Assembly (NCBI GenBank): GCA_964616395.1
Contig: CAZTUT010000156.1
Location: 1-6,496 of the forward strand
From: JALHMQ01 sp964616395
GTDB lineage: Bacteria > Pseudomonadota > Gammaproteobacteria > Burkholderiales > Burkholderiaceae_F
Length of the DNA stretch: 6,496 nucleotides
Direction of reading: 5' to 3'
How positions within the stretch are numbered: position 1 is the stretch's first letter; each line of letters starts with the position of its first letter. Position numbers and translations under genes: made by a program. Of this stretch, positions 5,281-6,496 are shown piece by piece. Under the pieces are notes generated by a model. The model worked only from the letters and a program-made list of their open reading frames with translations. It was not told where the DNA came from and made no database searches.

Positions 5281-6496
5281 GCGCGCAGCCGGGCGACGAC
5301 GCGGCGTCGGGCGACTGGCCGGCGCGCGCGCGCCGCCTGTTGTCGCGGGTGCGCGCGCTGCGGCCGCTGGTGGTGCCCGGCAACCGGGTGCAGTTGCTGG
5401 TCAACGGCGAGGAGTACTTCCCCGCGCTGCTGGCGGCCATCGAAGCCGCGCGCCGCTCGGTGCATCTTGAGACCTACATCCTGGCCGACGACAAGATCGG
5501 CGAGCGGGTTCTCACGGCGCTGACCGACGCAGCCAGCCGCGGTGTGGAGGTGCGGGTGCTCGTGGATGGCTACGGCGGCGGCGCGCATGCGCGCCGGCTC
5601 CCCACGCAAATGGCTGCGCTGGGCGTCGAACTGCGCATCTACCGTCCCGAGCGCTGGTGGCACATGGAGCGCCGTCTGCTGCAGCGGCTGCACCGCAAGC
5701 TGGCGGTGATCGACGACCGCATCGCCTTTGTCGGCGGCATCAACATCATCGATGACTGGACCGCCGTACCGACCGGTGCGGATGGCCGCGCCCGGCCGCG
5801 TTTCGACTTCGCGGTGCGCTGCGAAGGTCCGCTGGTGGCCGCGATTGCGCTGGCCATGCGGCGGCTGTGGTCGCTCGTGACACTTCTGCGCGCCGATCGC
5901 TTCGAGCACACTGGCGACAGCGAGCCGGTGGTGCCGCAGCCGGTGTTCGACGATGGCGTGTCGGCCACGCTGCTGCTGCGCGACAACCTGCGTAACCGCC
6001 ATGCGATCGAGCGCAACTACCTCGACGCCTTCGCGCGCGCGCGCCACGACATCCTGATCGCCAACGCCTACTTCCTGCCGGGCCGGCGCGTGCGCGCGGC
6101 GTTGCGCGCCGCCGCAGCCCGCGGGGTTCGTGTGCGGCTGCTGCTGCAGGGTCGCGTCGAATACGCGCTGCAGCACCACGCGCAGCGCGCGATGTACGGC
6201 GACCTGCTCGGCGCCGGCATCGAGATCCACGAGTACCAGGCCAGCTATCTGCACGCCAAGGTCGCGGTGATCGACGAAGGCTGGGCCACCGTCGGCTCCA
6301 GCAACATCGATCCGTACAGCCTGCTGCTCGCACGAGAAGCCAACGTGGTCGTGCTCGACGCCCGTTTCACGACCCGGCTGCGCACCACGCTGGAACTGGC
6401 GATCGAAGCCGACAGCGTGGCGCTGCGGCCAGACCATTACCTGCGCCGCGGCCTGTTCGCCCGACTGCTCGACTGGGCCGCCTACGGCGTCGTGCG
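5277..6496 (+). CDS. clsB: Cardiolipin synthase, ClsB type (phospholipase D superfamily), 3'-truncated by window edge
   Basis: The frame is open from GTG 5277 to the window end, giving 406 codons. Cardiolipin synthases of this superfamily join phosphatidylglycerol units (or a related donor) at the inner membrane. Two HKD motifs (HxKx4D) form one active site: HRKLAVIDD with His139, Lys141 and Asp146, followed by FVGGIN; and HAKVAVIDE with His326, Lys328 and Asp333, followed by TVGSSNIDP. Other blocks match E. coli ClsB, including VQLLVNGEEYFPALLAAI near the N-terminus, LVDGYG, IANAYFLPG and the WATVGSSN region. Like ClsB and unlike ClsA, it lacks two N-terminal membrane helices. E. coli ClsB has about 413 residues, so only a short tail may be missing. 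A GGAG site and the GTGA overlap with the EEP gene support the start. Another PLD-type phosphatidyltransferase activity is possible. Confidence 0.9.
   Translation, partial: MSAQPGDDAASGDWPARARRLLSRVRALRPLVVPGNRVQLLVNGEEYFPALLAAIEAARRSVHLETYILADDKIGERVLTALTDAASRGVEVRVLVDGYGGGAHARRLPTQMAALGVELRIYRPERWWHMERRLLQRLHRKLAVIDDRIAFVGGINIIDDWTAVPTGADGRARPRFDFAVRCEGPLVAAIALAMRRLWSLVTLLRADRFEHTGDSEPVVPQPVFDDGVSATLLLRDNLRNRHAIERNYLDAFARARHDILIANAYFLPGRRVRAALRAAAARGVRVRLLLQGRVEYALQHHAQRAMYGDLLGAGIEIHEYQASYLHAKVAVIDEGWATVGSSNIDPYSLLLAREANVVVLDARFTTRLRTTLELAIEADSVALRPDHYLRRGLFARLLDWAAYGVV

Noticed and set aside
5175..6437. A 420-codon open frame on the minus strand opposite the EEP/cls genes.
   Set aside because: It is antisense to two genes with complete catalytic motifs. 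Its product is rich in His, Arg, Gln and Ala with no recognisable domain, typical of a GC-driven shadow frame.

Overview
The window is GC-rich (C and G dominate third codon positions throughout) and every gene I can support lies on the + strand, in one tightly packed run. It looks like chromosomal DNA of a proteobacterium. The order aspS, nudB, an endonuclease/exonuclease/phosphatase (EEP) gene and a cardiolipin-synthase-like gene resembles what I recall from betaproteobacteria, so I favour that class. The sequence alone does not fix the genus. I see no rRNA, tRNA, CRISPR array, insertion sequence, phage gene or attachment site.

Layout: 1-1137 is the 3' two thirds of aspS (aspartyl-tRNA synthetase), whose 5' end is outside the window. 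After a 44-nt gap comes nudB (1182-1643), a Nudix hydrolase of the folate branch. Its stop overlaps the start of a small cytoplasmic SRPBCC/START-like protein (1640-2179). A short gap leads to a second SRPBCC protein (2250-2939), clearly a paralogue of the first but carrying an export signal. Its stop overlaps the start of a 508-residue outer-membrane-type lipoprotein (2939-4465) that I do not recognise. A GTGA overlap then starts an EEP-family phosphodiesterase (4462-5280), and another GTGA overlap starts a ClsB-type phospholipase-D-superfamily cardiolipin synthase (5277 to the window end, 3' end cut off by the window).

How the genes may work together: aspS and nudB are housekeeping genes. 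The last two genes mirror the E. coli ybhP-clsB pair and point to membrane phospholipid metabolism. Between nudB and this pair sits a three-gene block: a cytoplasmic hydrophobic-ligand-binding fold, an exported copy of the same fold, and a lipoprotein. The stop/start overlaps suggest that the genes from nudB onward are co-transcribed and partly translationally coupled. A speculative reading is that the three-gene block binds or moves a lipid or isoprenoid-like ligand through the envelope, next to lipid-modifying enzymes. This is inference from folds, predicted locations and gene order only.

There is no gene-free stretch longer than about 70 nt. Long open frames on the minus strand (for example opposite 5175-6437 and 1439-2428) are by-products of high GC and are not annotated.
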